Shown in pieces: positions 19,200-27,676 of a DNA stretch of 64,000 nt (positions are counted from its first letter, which is position 1; each line of letters starts with the position of its first letter). A program made the position numbers and the translations under genes. The stretch is from Gammaproteobacteria bacterium (GTDB lineage: Bacteria > Pseudomonadota > Gammaproteobacteria > 21-64-14). Under the pieces are notes generated by a model. That model had not been told where the DNA came from. It worked only from the letters and a program-made list of their open reading frames with translations, and searched no databases. The stretch lies in assembly GCA_027013145.1 (NCBI GenBank), contig JALUXX010000011.1:1-64000 (forward strand). Reading direction: 5' to 3'.

Positions 19200-20197
19200 C
19201 GCACCGCCCCGCGCGGCCTGCCCGCCGCGGTCGCGGCGGTGTCGAGTGCCGGGACCAGTCCGGCGAGGGCATGCCGCACACGCCGGTGGTAGGTGTGCTC
19301 GGCGCACGCGCGCCGCGCCGCCCGCTGCGCCAGGGCCCGCGCGCGGCGCGGGTCGGCAAGCAGCGCGCGGGCGCGCTCCGCCCCCTCCGCCGGCTCCCGG
19401 TATATCTCCACCTCCACCCCCGGCTCGAACTGGCGCTCCAGGCCGGGGCGGTACTCGATCAACTGCGCGATGCCGCAGCCCGCGCACTCGAAGCTTCGCA
19501 TGTTGGTCCCCTCGCGCACGACGCGCGCATGGACGTTCAATGACACCGCGTGGCGGGCGTACACCGCGGCCAGTCGCGCGGGGGCCACGCGCGGGCGGAA
19601 ACGCCCGGGGCGGCGCAGCGCCAGAGGATGGCGGAGAAAGTAGTTGCCGTAAACCCACGGCCGCAGGCCGGCCGCGAAGAACGCCTGCAGATGCGCGTCG
19701 CGCTTGGGGTCGCGATTGGCGACCGTACACAGCCCGCGCGCCGGTCCCGACAGCGGGCGGTGGACCGCCGGATGCATCGCGAAGGCGAGCTCGCCCGCGT
19801 AGCGCTCCGGACCCGCCGCCGCGCGGACCGCCGCGGCGTAGCCCGGGTCGGAGACGAACACGCGCGCGTAGGGGCGCAGCGTGCCCGGCCCGGGTGCGGG
19901 GGCGTCGGTCAGCCACAGGACGTGGCGCTCGTCCGGATCGAGGACCTCGAACTCCGGACGGTGGTTGATGAACAGGGCCGCGCGGTAATTCAGTCCGGCC
20001 AGTTCCCGCACCCGCGCGCGCCGCCAGCCGGCGCGGTCGATGCGGTAGCCGAGCCACTGCGCCGCGCCGCGCGGGTAGCTCGTCAGCCACACCACCCGGC
20101 CCGGCAGCAGGTCGTCCAGCGCACGGAAGACGTAGTCGGCGAGTCCCCCGCGCCACGGCTTGGCGATCAGGACGACCTCCACCGCGCGAGTGCTCAT
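19196..20197 (-). CDS. Glycosyltransferase, CgeB-like (Glyco_trans_1_2)
   Basis: A 333-residue protein beginning MSTRAVEVVLIAKPWRGG. The C-terminal half carries the Glyco_trans_1_2 pattern (LNVHARVVREGTNMRSFECAG, then CGIAQLIEYRPG), which is the donor-site end of a GT-B fold related to CgeB. The ATG at 20195-20197 overlaps the stop of the methyltransferase gene (20194-20196), and GAGG lies a few bases upstream, indicating coupled translation. Family members decorate spore or surface glycans; donor and acceptor are unknown. It precedes waaL with another stop/start overlap. Confidence 0.8.
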   Translation of the reverse strand: MSTRAVEVVLIAKPWRGGLADYVFRALDDLLPGRVVWLTSYPRGAAQWLGYRIDRAGWRRARVRELAGLNYRAALFINHRPEFEVLDPDERHVLWLTDAPAPGPGTLRPYARVFVSDPGYAAAVRAAAGPERYAGELAFAMHPAVHRPLSGPARGLCTVANRDPKRDAHLQAFFAAGLRPWVYGNYFLRHPLALRRPGRFRPRVAPARLAAVYARHAVSLNVHARVVREGTNMRSFECAGCGIAQLIEYRPGLERQFEPGVEVEIYREPAEGAERARALLADPRRARALAQRAARRACAEHTYHRRVRHALAGLVPALDTAATAAGRPRGAVR

Positions 20198-21171
20198 GTC
20201 CGCCTCAGATAGAAGACGCCCTGATCCCCGCGCCCCAGGCGGTTGAGCTCCCGCGCCCGGCGGTCGAAGGCGCGCAGTTCCCGGGGACCGAACAGGGCGC
20301 GGACCGCGCCCGCCGTTTGCAGCGCGATCCCCCGCCGATAGAGTTCGCTCCCGACGAACTGCAGGCGCGTCGAGTCGCAGGTCACGCGCTCGACCGTCAG
20401 GCCCGCGTGCGCGGCCGCGGCCGCGAGGCTCGCGCGCGTATGGAGGTAGAGGTGGCGCGGCGCGTCCCACTGGACCCAGTGCTCGCGGTAGGTCTCGAAG
20501 GCCTCGGAGTCGGCGAGCGGCACGCGGACGAGGACGCACCCGTCCGGGCGCAGCAGACGCGCCGCGGCGGCGAGGGTGGCGCGGGGGTCCGGGAGGTGCT
20601 CGTAGGAATGATGGAACATCACCAGGTCGAAGCGCCGCCGTGCGGTCCGCGCGTAGTCGACCAGGTCCCGCTTGAGCACGCGTAGACCGTTCGGGTATCG
20701 GATGGACTCCGGAAGGAAGGGGTCGAGTCCCAGACACCGCTCGAATCCGCCCAGCCCGAGGCGTAGCAGCAGCTTCCCGGTACCGCACCCGACATCGAGG
20801 ATCGACGCCCCGGGGCCGACGCCCGCGAGGCGCAACCACGGGATGTAGTCGAGGGGCTTGGCGAAGCGGTCGATCCACCGCGCGGCCGTCCCGCCGCCCC
20901 ACAGATGCGAGGCCACACGCATCCGGTCGAACGCCGCCCGCACCGGCCGGCGCGCGAGGCCCGGGCGGGCGCGAAAGGCGAAGTAGCCGGCGGGATAATA
21001 GGCCGCCGGATCCTCCGGCACCTCCCGGATCTGCACGCAGCCGCAGTCGGCGCAGCGGAAGTAGTCGAATTCCTCGCCGCTGCCGAACATCATCTCGCGC
21101 ACGCGAAAGCGCTCCCGCACGCCGCCGCCGCATACCCGGCAGACACAACCCCGATCCGTCCCGGCATTCAT
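20194..21171 (-). CDS. Class I SAM-dependent methyltransferase with N-terminal zinc-ribbon cysteines
   Basis: A 325-residue protein. The N-terminus has paired cysteines (CVCRVCGGG ... CADCGC), probably a small zinc ribbon as in sugar C- and O-methyltransferases. The catalytic domain has motif I ILDVGCGTGKLLL, and FDLVMFHHSYEHLPDP is motif IV. It probably methylates a sugar on the surface glycan built by the adjacent glycosyltransferases, or caps its non-reducing end (inference). Its start overlaps the stop of the preceding GT4 gene (ATGA), and its stop overlaps the start of the next. Confidence 0.88.
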   Translation of the reverse strand: MNAGTDRGCVCRVCGGGVRERFRVREMMFGSGEEFDYFRCADCGCVQIREVPEDPAAYYPAGYFAFRARPGLARRPVRAAFDRMRVASHLWGGGTAARWIDRFAKPLDYIPWLRLAGVGPGASILDVGCGTGKLLLRLGLGGFERCLGLDPFLPESIRYPNGLRVLKRDLVDYARTARRRFDLVMFHHSYEHLPDPRATLAAAARLLRPDGCVLVRVPLADSEAFETYREHWVQWDAPRHLYLHTRASLAAAAAHAGLTVERVTCDSTRLQFVGSELYRRGIALQTAGAVRALFGPRELRAFDRRARELNRLGRGDQGVFYLRRT

Positions 21172-22295
21172 GCGTGCGCCCCTCCGGGGGCGCTCTGCAC
21201 GTACAGATCCAGCGTATCGGCGAGCATGCGCCCGAGCGTGTAGGGATGCTCGCGCGGCACCGGCGGCGGCGCGCGCAGCAGCGTGCCGACCGTCGCGGCG
21301 AGGGCGGCGAGATCGCCCGCGGGCACGCGGCCCGCCGGATAGACGCGCGCGAGGATCTCGCCCACGCCGCCGTGGTCGTAGCCCGCGACCGGGACGCCGA
21401 GGCTCAGCGCCTCGAGCACCGTGCGGCCGAAGGACTCGGGGCGGCGCGAGAGCGAGAGCACGAGGTCGGAGACCGCGTAGATCTCGCGCACGTCGGCCCG
21501 GTGTCCAAGGAAGGTGACGGCGCCGTCGAGACCGCGTGCGCGCGCGGCGCGCGCGAGGGCGGCGGCGTAGCGGGCGCGCCGTCCCTCGGTCCCGCCCACG
21601 ATCAGTCCGTGCACGGCGTGGCCCGCGTCCTGCAACCGGACGAGCAGATCCAGAAAGTCCTCGTGCCCCTTGAGGCGCGTGAGCCTGCCCGGCAGCGTGA
21701 GGACGCGCGCCCCCGCCGGCGGCGCCGGACCGGCGCGCCAGCGCGCGAGCCACTCCGGCGGCGGGCGGTAACCGTAGGGCCACTCGCCGCGGTCGACGCC
21801 GCGCGGGATCACGCGGATGCGCTCCGGCGCCACGCGGTAGCCCGCCACCAGGTAGTCGCGCGCAGCCTCCGAGACGGCGATCACGCGCTCGCCGCGGGTC
21901 ATCACGGCGCTGTAGGCGTTGACGCGGTAGAGCCCGTGGACGGTGGTGACGAGGCGCGGGCGCGTGCGCGGGTCCATGCCGCGCCAGGCGAGCCAGCCGA
22001 TCCACGCCGGCAGGCGCGAGCGCGCGTGCAGGATGTCCACGCCCTCGCGGTGCAGCAGGGCGCGCAGCGGCCGCACCCAGCGCAGTGCGGCGGGGGACTT
22101 GGCGCCGATCGGCCAGGCGATGTGCTCGGCGCCGGCGGCGCGCAGCGCCTCGGTGAGGCGCCCGCCGGCGCTGATCACCAGCGCCCGGTGCCCGCGGCGC
22201 ACCAGCTCGGCGGCGACCTCCAGGGTGCCGCGCTCGACCCCGCCGCCCTCGAGCGCGGGCAGGAGCTGCACGACGGTCAGCGCGCGCCCGGCCAT
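21168..22295 (-). CDS. Glycosyltransferase family 4
   Basis: A 375-residue GT-B enzyme. It begins TVVQLLPALEGGGVERGTLEVA, a classic GT4 acceptor-domain start. The donor domain has LTLPGRLTRLKGHEDFLDLL and the E-x7-E-like block LSRRPESFGRTVLEALSLGVPVAGYDHGGVGEIL. The sequence resembles LPS core and O-antigen transferases. The ATG at 22293-22295 lies 23 bases downstream of the unrecognised 644-residue gene. It is the third gene in the six-gene operon. Confidence 0.92.
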   Translation of the reverse strand: MAGRALTVVQLLPALEGGGVERGTLEVAAELVRRGHRALVISAGGRLTEALRAAGAEHIAWPIGAKSPAALRWVRPLRALLHREGVDILHARSRLPAWIGWLAWRGMDPRTRPRLVTTVHGLYRVNAYSAVMTRGERVIAVSEAARDYLVAGYRVAPERIRVIPRGVDRGEWPYGYRPPPEWLARWRAGPAPPAGARVLTLPGRLTRLKGHEDFLDLLVRLQDAGHAVHGLIVGGTEGRRARYAAALARAARARGLDGAVTFLGHRADVREIYAVSDLVLSLSRRPESFGRTVLEALSLGVPVAGYDHGGVGEILARVYPAGRVPAGDLAALAATVGTLLRAPPPVPREHPYTLGRMLADTLDLYVQSAPGGAHA

Positions 22296-22318
22296 GTCCG
22301 CCCGCCGCGCGCGGCGCC

Positions 22319-24253
22319 TCAGAAGCCGAACATGTGGTCGAGGGAGAAGACCCCGCCCGCGCCGAGCAGGCCGTGGTAGCCGAACAGGCGGCAGGTCGTG
22401 TCCCGCACCAGGACATAGGCGCCGACGCCGGCGCGCGCGCGCGCGGCCGCGTCGAACAACTCGTGGTAGCGCCACAGCCGCGAGCCGCCGGCGGGGATCT
22501 TCAGGTGCCGCTCGGCCACCTTCCCGCCGCGCGCGTCGTGCAACAGCAGCCGCGTGTCCGATTCCGCGTGCCAGACCCGCCGCTCCGTGCCGAAGGGGGG
22601 GATCGACAGCGGATAGATGAGCTGGCAGAGGGTGTCGGTCGCGCCGTCGCCGAGGCGCAGGAACAACCGCGTGCTCAGACCCGGCGGCGGGCCGGCATAG
22701 GACTGCGGTTCGTTGCGATAGGTCACCGGTACGTTGTAGACATGCGCACCGAAGCTGCTCTCGGCCGCATGCCCGTTGTCGCGGCGCCGGTAGCGGAACA
22801 GCGCGTGCAACCAGCCGTCGGCCGCGCCGCCCGCGCCGAAGTCGTAGAACAGCTCCAGGTGGCCGTAACCGGCGGGCGGCGTCGCGCCGGCCTCGGCGAG
22901 CAGGGCGTCGAGGTCCAGCTCCGGACAGCCCCCGCGCGGGAGCCGGCCGAGCGGGCGGCACAACACCTCGGCGCCGGAGGCGTCGCGCACGGCGATCGCC
23001 AGCGGCAGCTCCGCCTGCGCGGTCGACATCGGCGTCGGCAGCACGAGCGTCTGCCACTGCGCGAGCGGCAGGAGCGGCGCCGGGAGCAGGTAGCCGCGGC
23101 CGAGCCAGCGGCCCAGCTCCGGCAGGCGCGGATCCGGCTCGAGGTCGGTGCGCTCGACGTTGGCGTGCGCGATGCGCACCCGCGTGCGGTCGCGCACCTC
23201 GTAGCGCGGGCGCACGAAGTGGCGCCCCGCGTGGACCTCGAACTGCGCCGGCCAGCGCACCTGCGGAAACAGCTCGCCCACATCCAGCGCCGCGGTCGCG
23301 AAGGGCCCGAGGGCGCAGTCCAGCGTGCGCACCTCCTCCGACCCCATCACGGCGATCCCGACCGCCCCCGCGGGAATCGGCGCGGGATGGCTGTTCTGGA
23401 TCCAGAGCAGCACGGTCTCATCGGCGTCCGGTGCCGGCAACCCGGCGTAGCGGTCCGCGGGCCAAGCGTTGGCATCGTGCGTACAGGAGAACTCGGTACC
23501 GTCGTCGGACCAGGTGTCGAGCGCGTACTTGATCACGTCGTGCCCGGCGATGCCCGCCGCGTGGATGAACAGCGAGCCCGTGAACTCGCCGAGACCGAAG
23601 CGCCGGCGCACCGCGGCGCTGTCGATGACGAGCGTGCCCCCGGGCGCCGGCGGGGTCTCCTCCCAGTCGGCCAGCACCTCGCCCGCGGCGTCGAACAACC
23701 GGAACCATACCCGCGGGGCGGGCGCGCCGTAACCCGACCAGTAGTCGCACAGCGTCACCCGCGTGTGGCGGCCGCCGCCTTCGCGCAGCAGCGCGAAGTT
23801 GGTGGCGAAGTTGAGCGGGTCGAGATAACGGCGCGGGTTGGTGAGCATCCGCTCCGGAATTCGCGCGGCGTCGAGCGTGACGACCCGCGTCGCCTCCGGC
23901 ACGAGCGCGCGGACCTGACGCTCGTAGCGGGCGGCGTCGAAGGCGGCGATCAGCACGCGCTCGTCGCGCGCCGGCGTGCTCAGCTCGGTCAGGGGCCGCA
24001 CCGGGTGACCGAGCGGCGATCGGCCGAGGTCTTCGATGCGCTGCACGCACACGCCGCGCACGTCCAGGGCCGAGAGATCATAGAGTTCGGCGACCACCCC
24101 GAGCAGCCCCTCGGGGTCGAACACCGTGAGCGGGGCGTCTTCGAGGCCGGCGATCAACTCGGCGAGCGGCGCGCACGCCAGCGGGTGGCCGAGGGCCTTG
24201 AAGGCGGTGCTGCCGCCGCGCCGGTTATCGAAGGTCTCGAACCGCAGGGCCAT
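22319..24253 (-). CDS. Conserved-looking protein of unknown function, 644 residues
   Basis: I do not recognise this protein. It has no signal peptide, no long hydrophobic helix and no known catalytic motif that I can identify. Residues about 1-135 look alpha/beta (alternating VLIAAFDAARYERQVRAL, VVTLDAARIPE). From about 150 onward it is rich in short beta-strand-like segments with aromatic and acidic residues (TRVTLCDYWSGYG, TRVRIAHANVERTDL, RVWHAESDTRLLLHD), suggesting one or more beta-sandwich domains. Codon use and GC content match its neighbours, so the frame is credible. It lies between a 2-oxoglutarate oxygenase gene and a GT4 gene on the same strand (gaps 47 and 23 bases), pointing to glycan or nucleotide-sugar modification. 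Confidence 0.85.
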   Translation of the reverse strand: MALRFETFDNRRGGSTAFKALGHPLACAPLAELIAGLEDAPLTVFDPEGLLGVVAELYDLSALDVRGVCVQRIEDLGRSPLGHPVRPLTELSTPARDERVLIAAFDAARYERQVRALVPEATRVVTLDAARIPERMLTNPRRYLDPLNFATNFALLREGGGRHTRVTLCDYWSGYGAPAPRVWFRLFDAAGEVLADWEETPPAPGGTLVIDSAAVRRRFGLGEFTGSLFIHAAGIAGHDVIKYALDTWSDDGTEFSCTHDANAWPADRYAGLPAPDADETVLLWIQNSHPAPIPAGAVGIAVMGSEEVRTLDCALGPFATAALDVGELFPQVRWPAQFEVHAGRHFVRPRYEVRDRTRVRIAHANVERTDLEPDPRLPELGRWLGRGYLLPAPLLPLAQWQTLVLPTPMSTAQAELPLAIAVRDASGAEVLCRPLGRLPRGGCPELDLDALLAEAGATPPAGYGHLELFYDFGAGGAADGWLHALFRYRRRDNGHAAESSFGAHVYNVPVTYRNEPQSYAGPPPGLSTRLFLRLGDGATDTLCQLIYPLSIPPFGTERRVWHAESDTRLLLHDARGGKVAERHLKIPAGGSRLWRYHELFDAAARARAGVGAYVLVRDTTCRLFGYHGLLGAGGVFSLDHMFGF

Positions 24254-24300
24254 GAATCACTCGCCGGTGCGCGCCCCCGGACCGGGGAGGGGCGCGCCGG

Positions 24301-24921
24301 TCAATGGAACGGATTGAGCCGCTTGATCGCGGCCGAGAGGCGATGGCGCGCGAGTTCCTGTTCGACGACGCGCGGCTCGGTCACCCAGTTCATCTGCAGC
24401 GCGCGCCGACGCCCCTCGTAGGGCTCGTGGCCGTGGAACGAGCGCTCCGAACGGCGGAAGGCCAGCAGCGTACCGGCCGCGGGCGGGACCTCCGCGGCGT
24501 AGTCGTCGAGGCGCGGGCTGCGCAGCAGCCGCAGCCGGCCGCCCTGATCCTCCCAGTCCGGGTTCATATAGATCAGGACCGTGATGAGCTTGGTCTCGGT
24601 GTCGGTGTGGATGCGCCCGTCGCGCCGGCGGCACCAGCCGCGCACGGTGAACATCGTCGGGCGGCCCGAGAGGTCGATCGCGAACTTCTCCTCCACCGCC
24701 TCCATGAACCGCGGGCCGTCGAGTTCGTCGATGAAGTCGCGGAACGCGGGGCCGGGGGCCAGCCCCTGGAGCGGGAAGCTGCCGGGCCCGGCGACCTCCG
24801 GGAAGTCGCGCTGCAGGTCCGGGAGCGCCGCGGCGCGCACGAAGCCCGGGACGACCACGAATTCGAAGGGGTCGCGTTCGAGCGGTGTAGCACGGAAGGC
24901 ATCGAGATCGAGGAACGCCAT
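24301..24921 (-). CDS. 2-oxoglutarate/Fe(II)-dependent oxygenase
   Basis: A 206-residue double-stranded beta-helix oxygenase. The iron facial triad is visible: His105 and Asp107 in RIHTDTETK, and a distal His at 163 or 165 (SFHGHEPYEG). Arginines at about 171-173 are positioned to bind 2-oxoglutarate. GTLLAFRRSERSFHGHEPY is typical of prolyl-4-hydroxylase-like 2OG enzymes. Substrate unknown; relatives hydroxylate proteins, lipids or sugars. The ATG at 24919-24921 has GGAAGGA upstream. It is the first gene of the six-gene minus-strand operon ending in waaL. Confidence 0.9.
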   Translation of the reverse strand: MAFLDLDAFRATPLERDPFEFVVVPGFVRAAALPDLQRDFPEVAGPGSFPLQGLAPGPAFRDFIDELDGPRFMEAVEEKFAIDLSGRPTMFTVRGWCRRRDGRIHTDTETKLITVLIYMNPDWEDQGGRLRLLRSPRLDDYAAEVPPAAGTLLAFRRSERSFHGHEPYEGRRRALQMNWVTEPRVVEQELARHRLSAAIKRLNPFH

Positions 24922-25011
24922 GGTCCGTCCTTCCGATAGGTTCCGGCCGCGGGGCCCGCCGCGTGTCGAAACGCCGCTGTCGCGGCCGGGTCTCCCGACC
25001 GCCGCCGGCCC

Positions 25012-25372
25012 GTAGGGCGGGGCCTGCCCCGCCGGTGACGCCGGATTCGATCGACGCCGTCGGCCGGGCAAGCCCGGCCCTACCACGACATCCCACGCCG
25101 AGGCGGGCACCCGTAGGACGGGGCTTGCCCCGCCGACGGTGCTCGATACAAACGACATCGGCCCGATTCACGGCGTCGGCCGGGCAAGCCCGGCCCTACC
25201 ACGGCATCTCACGCCGAGGCGGGCACCCGTAGGGCGGGGCTTGCCCCGCCGACGGCGCTCGATACAAACGACGTCGGCCCAATCCACGGCCTCGGCCGGG
25301 CAAGCCCGGCCCTACAACGCCGGCGACGCCTGATCCAATCCATATCGCGGCGCCGGCCGGGCACGCCCAGCC
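25012..25372. repeat. REP/BIME-like palindromic array, partly 116-bp periodic
   Basis: There is no gene here. GTAGG-headed palindromes (GTAGGGCGGGG..CCCCGCC) start at 25012, 25113 and 25229, the last two exactly 116 bases apart. Each is followed by an oppositely oriented GGCCGGGCAAGCCCGGCCCTAC-type unit. The linker between paired units (for example CGACGGCGCTCGATACAAAC) is also repeated. It is the same family as the arrays at 3785, 31360, 36674, 37742, 44745 and 46910. Confidence 0.85.
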
Positions 25373-26350
25373 CTATGATGATCCGCGCGATTGTAAGCGG
25401 CGCATCACCTCGGCGGCAACCGACGCGGTATCGTCGGGCGGGGTGTAGGTCCAGGTATCGAGCCGCCCGCGGAACGGGCGCGTGATGCCGGCCTGCTCCA
25501 GGCCGCGATGGAAGGCGCGGAACTTGCGCCCGCCGCCGCGCAACGCGAGGACGTGGACGGGGCGTCCGGTGGCCGCCGCCTCCGAGACCATCGACACCGA
25601 GTCGCTGGTCACCACGATGTGGTCGGCGAGGCCGAGGTAGGCGAAATAGGGGTTCTCCCCCGATCCGTCCCAGACCACGGCGGCGCCCGCGGGAAGCCGC
25701 GCGGCCAGCGCCCGCAACGCCGCCGGATCCGTGCGCCGCGACGGCGTGACCGCCACGCCGACGCCCTCGGCCCGGTGCAGCGCGGCGAGTTGATCGCCCA
25801 GACGGGCGGCCTCGCCCGGCCCGAACCGATAGTAGCGATTGGCCCCCCCGAGCAGCACCGCCACCAGCGGGCGCGGCAGGGCGGCCAGCTCGGGCGCGCG
25901 GCGCGCGGCCTCGGCGTCCAGCCGCGCGCGCGTGACGCGGTGCAATGCCCCGCGCGTGACGACCACGTTCGGGCCGCGGCAACGGTCGTGCCCGGGGACC
26001 ACGACCAGGTCGAAGCGGGCCGCATCCACGCGCGGGTCCTGAATCTGGACGGTGAAGGTGCGGCCGCCGGAGGCGCGCCGCACCGCAATCGACAGCGCCA
26101 CCGTCGCGCGCCCGGTCGCGATCAGCAGATCCGGCCACGGCGGCGCGAGGGGATCGCTCCCGGGACCGAGGGCCGCGAACGGGCGCCACCACAACTGCGG
26201 CGGCAGGCGGCTCCAGGGCGCGCGCGGGCGCACCGTCCTGCACTCCGGCCTCACGCCCAGCGCCTCGGCGAGCCCGAGGCACTGATTGAACATGCCGGCC
26301 TTGTCTTCGCTCAGCACCCAGCAGCGCAAACCGGCGGCGGGACCGCTCAC
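25373..26350 (-). CDS. ELM1/GtrOC1-like protein (mitochondrial fission ELM1 family)
   Basis: A 325-residue protein of the bacterial ELM1-like family (DUF1022). Typical segments are CWVLSEDKAGMFNQCLGLAEALG at the start, PDLLIATGRATVALSIAVRR, VVPGHDRCRGPNVVVTRGALHRV, and HIVVTSDSVSMVSEAAATGRPV near the end. The fold is predicted to be GT-B-like and these genes lie near LPS core loci, so a sugar-transfer role is suspected, but no activity is established. The start is a GTG whose bases overlap the stop of the upstream zinc-finger gene (GTGA), so the two are coupled. Confidence 0.88.
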   Translation of the reverse strand: MSGPAAGLRCWVLSEDKAGMFNQCLGLAEALGVRPECRTVRPRAPWSRLPPQLWWRPFAALGPGSDPLAPPWPDLLIATGRATVALSIAVRRASGGRTFTVQIQDPRVDAARFDLVVVPGHDRCRGPNVVVTRGALHRVTRARLDAEAARRAPELAALPRPLVAVLLGGANRYYRFGPGEAARLGDQLAALHRAEGVGVAVTPSRRTDPAALRALAARLPAGAAVVWDGSGENPYFAYLGLADHIVVTSDSVSMVSEAAATGRPVHVLALRGGGRKFRAFHRGLEQAGITRPFRGRLDTWTYTPPDDTASVAAEVMRRLQSRGSS

Positions 26351-26565
26351 TCCTTGAGGATATAGTCGGCGCCGCAGTAGGGGCACTTGGCGCGGCCGGT
26401 CTCCTCGATCGGCAGGTACACCCGCGGGTGCGAGTTCCACAGGCTCATGCCGTCCATCGGGCAGTGCAGCGGCAGGTCCGCTCGCGTGACCTCGTAGCAG
26501 TTCTCGGCGTTGGGCTCGCGGTACTTGTGTTCAAGCGCCGCGGCGGCGGTGTTCGGATTGGTCAT
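26347..26565 (-). CDS. Small zinc-finger protein (zf-CHCC)
   Basis: A 72-residue protein with a compact zinc site: LHCPMDGMSLWNSHPRVYLP followed by AKCPYCGADYIL, supplying the cysteine/histidine ligands of the zf-CHCC domain also found in the complex I subunit NDUFS6. Its function in bacteria is not established. I chose the ATG at 26563-26565 rather than an earlier in-frame start because the family begins close to this point and an AGGT box precedes it. It follows ilvE by 53 bases and overlaps the start of the ELM1-like gene, an arrangement widely seen in Beta- and Gammaproteobacteria. Confidence 0.9.
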   Translation of the reverse strand: MTNPNTAAAALEHKYREPNAENCYEVTRADLPLHCPMDGMSLWNSHPRVYLPIEETGRAKCPYCGADYILKE

Positions 26566-26618
26566 GGGCAATGCACCTGGTTGCGCGGTCGGCTGCGGGC
26601 TTCGCGATGATCCCGCGA

Positions 26619-27539
26619 TTATACCGGCGTCTGCCACTCCGGGTGGGCCTCGCGGCGCCCGTGCACCTGATCGAAGTAGAGGGCCTGCAGGCGCTCGGTG
26701 AGCGGCCCGCAGCGGCCGGCTCCGATGACGCGCCCGTCGACCTCGCGCACCGGCGTCACTTCCGCCGCGGTTCCGGTGAGAAAGACCTCGTCGGCGACGT
26801 AGACCTCGTCACGGGTGATGCGCTTCTCCACGACCTCCACGCCGATCTCGGCGGCCAGCCGGATCACGGTGTCGCGGGTGATGCCGTCGAGCGCGGAGGT
26901 CAGCTCCGGCGTGAGCAGCCGCCCGTCGCGCACCAGGAAGATGTTCTCTCCGCTGCCCTCGGCGACGTAGCCCTCGACGTCGAGCAGCATGGCCTCGTCG
27001 TAACCGCAGGCGAGGGCCTCGTTGAGCGCCAGCATCGAGTTCATGTAGTTGCCGTTCGCCTTGGCCTTGCACATGGCGATGTTGACGTGGTGGCGCGTGT
27101 AGGAGGAGGTCTTGACGCGGATACCGCTGCGGATCTTCTCCTCCCCCATGTAGCGACCCCAGGACCAGGCCGCCACCATCACGTGGACCTGGAGGTTGTC
27201 TGCGCGCAGGCCCATGCCTTCCGAACCGAAGAAGCACATCGGACGGATGTAGCCGGACTTCAGCCCGTTCTCCCGCACCGCCGCGCGGTTGGCCGCGTTG
27301 ATCTCGTCCTTGGTGAAGGGGATCTTCATGCCGAGGATGTGCGCCGAGCGGAACAGCCGGTCGGTGTGGTCGGCGAGACGGAAGATCGCCGCCCCGGCAC
27401 CGTTTTCGTAGGCGCGTACGCCCTCGAAGACCCCCATGCCGTAGTGAAGGGTGTGCGTGAGCACGTGCACACGCGCCTCGCGCCAGGGCACCATCTCCCC
27501 GTCGAGCCAGATGAAGCCGTCACGATCGGCCATGGTCAT
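26619..27539 (-). CDS. ilvE: Branched-chain amino acid aminotransferase
   Basis: IlvE performs the last transamination to leucine, isoleucine and valine with PLP and glutamate. The 306-residue protein is fold-type IV: HTLHYGMGVFEGVRAY near the N-terminus, the PLP-lysine region CKAKANGNYMNSMLAL, and EGYVAEGSGENIFLV and LTGTAAEVTPV in the C-terminal half. The start chosen is the ATG at 27537-27539, with a GAGGAG box about 9 bases upstream; a second ATG follows at 27533. It probably leads an operon with the zinc-finger and ELM1-like genes. A large repeat cluster lies upstream. Confidence 0.97.
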   Translation of the reverse strand: MTMADRDGFIWLDGEMVPWREARVHVLTHTLHYGMGVFEGVRAYENGAGAAIFRLADHTDRLFRSAHILGMKIPFTKDEINAANRAAVRENGLKSGYIRPMCFFGSEGMGLRADNLQVHVMVAAWSWGRYMGEEKIRSGIRVKTSSYTRHHVNIAMCKAKANGNYMNSMLALNEALACGYDEAMLLDVEGYVAEGSGENIFLVRDGRLLTPELTSALDGITRDTVIRLAAEIGVEVVEKRITRDEVYVADEVFLTGTAAEVTPVREVDGRVIGAGRCGPLTERLQALYFDQVHGRREAHPEWQTPV

Positions 27540-27676
27540 GTTGCGGTTCTCCTCGATGCCGTAGGTCGAAACGGCACATGAACGCCTATTCTCCCACATG
27601 TGGGGCAAAAATGGCCGCGCGGAGGCGCCGCGTCCGCGCCGCAGGAGAGGGGCCGGGGTCAGCGCCCGGCAGGACA

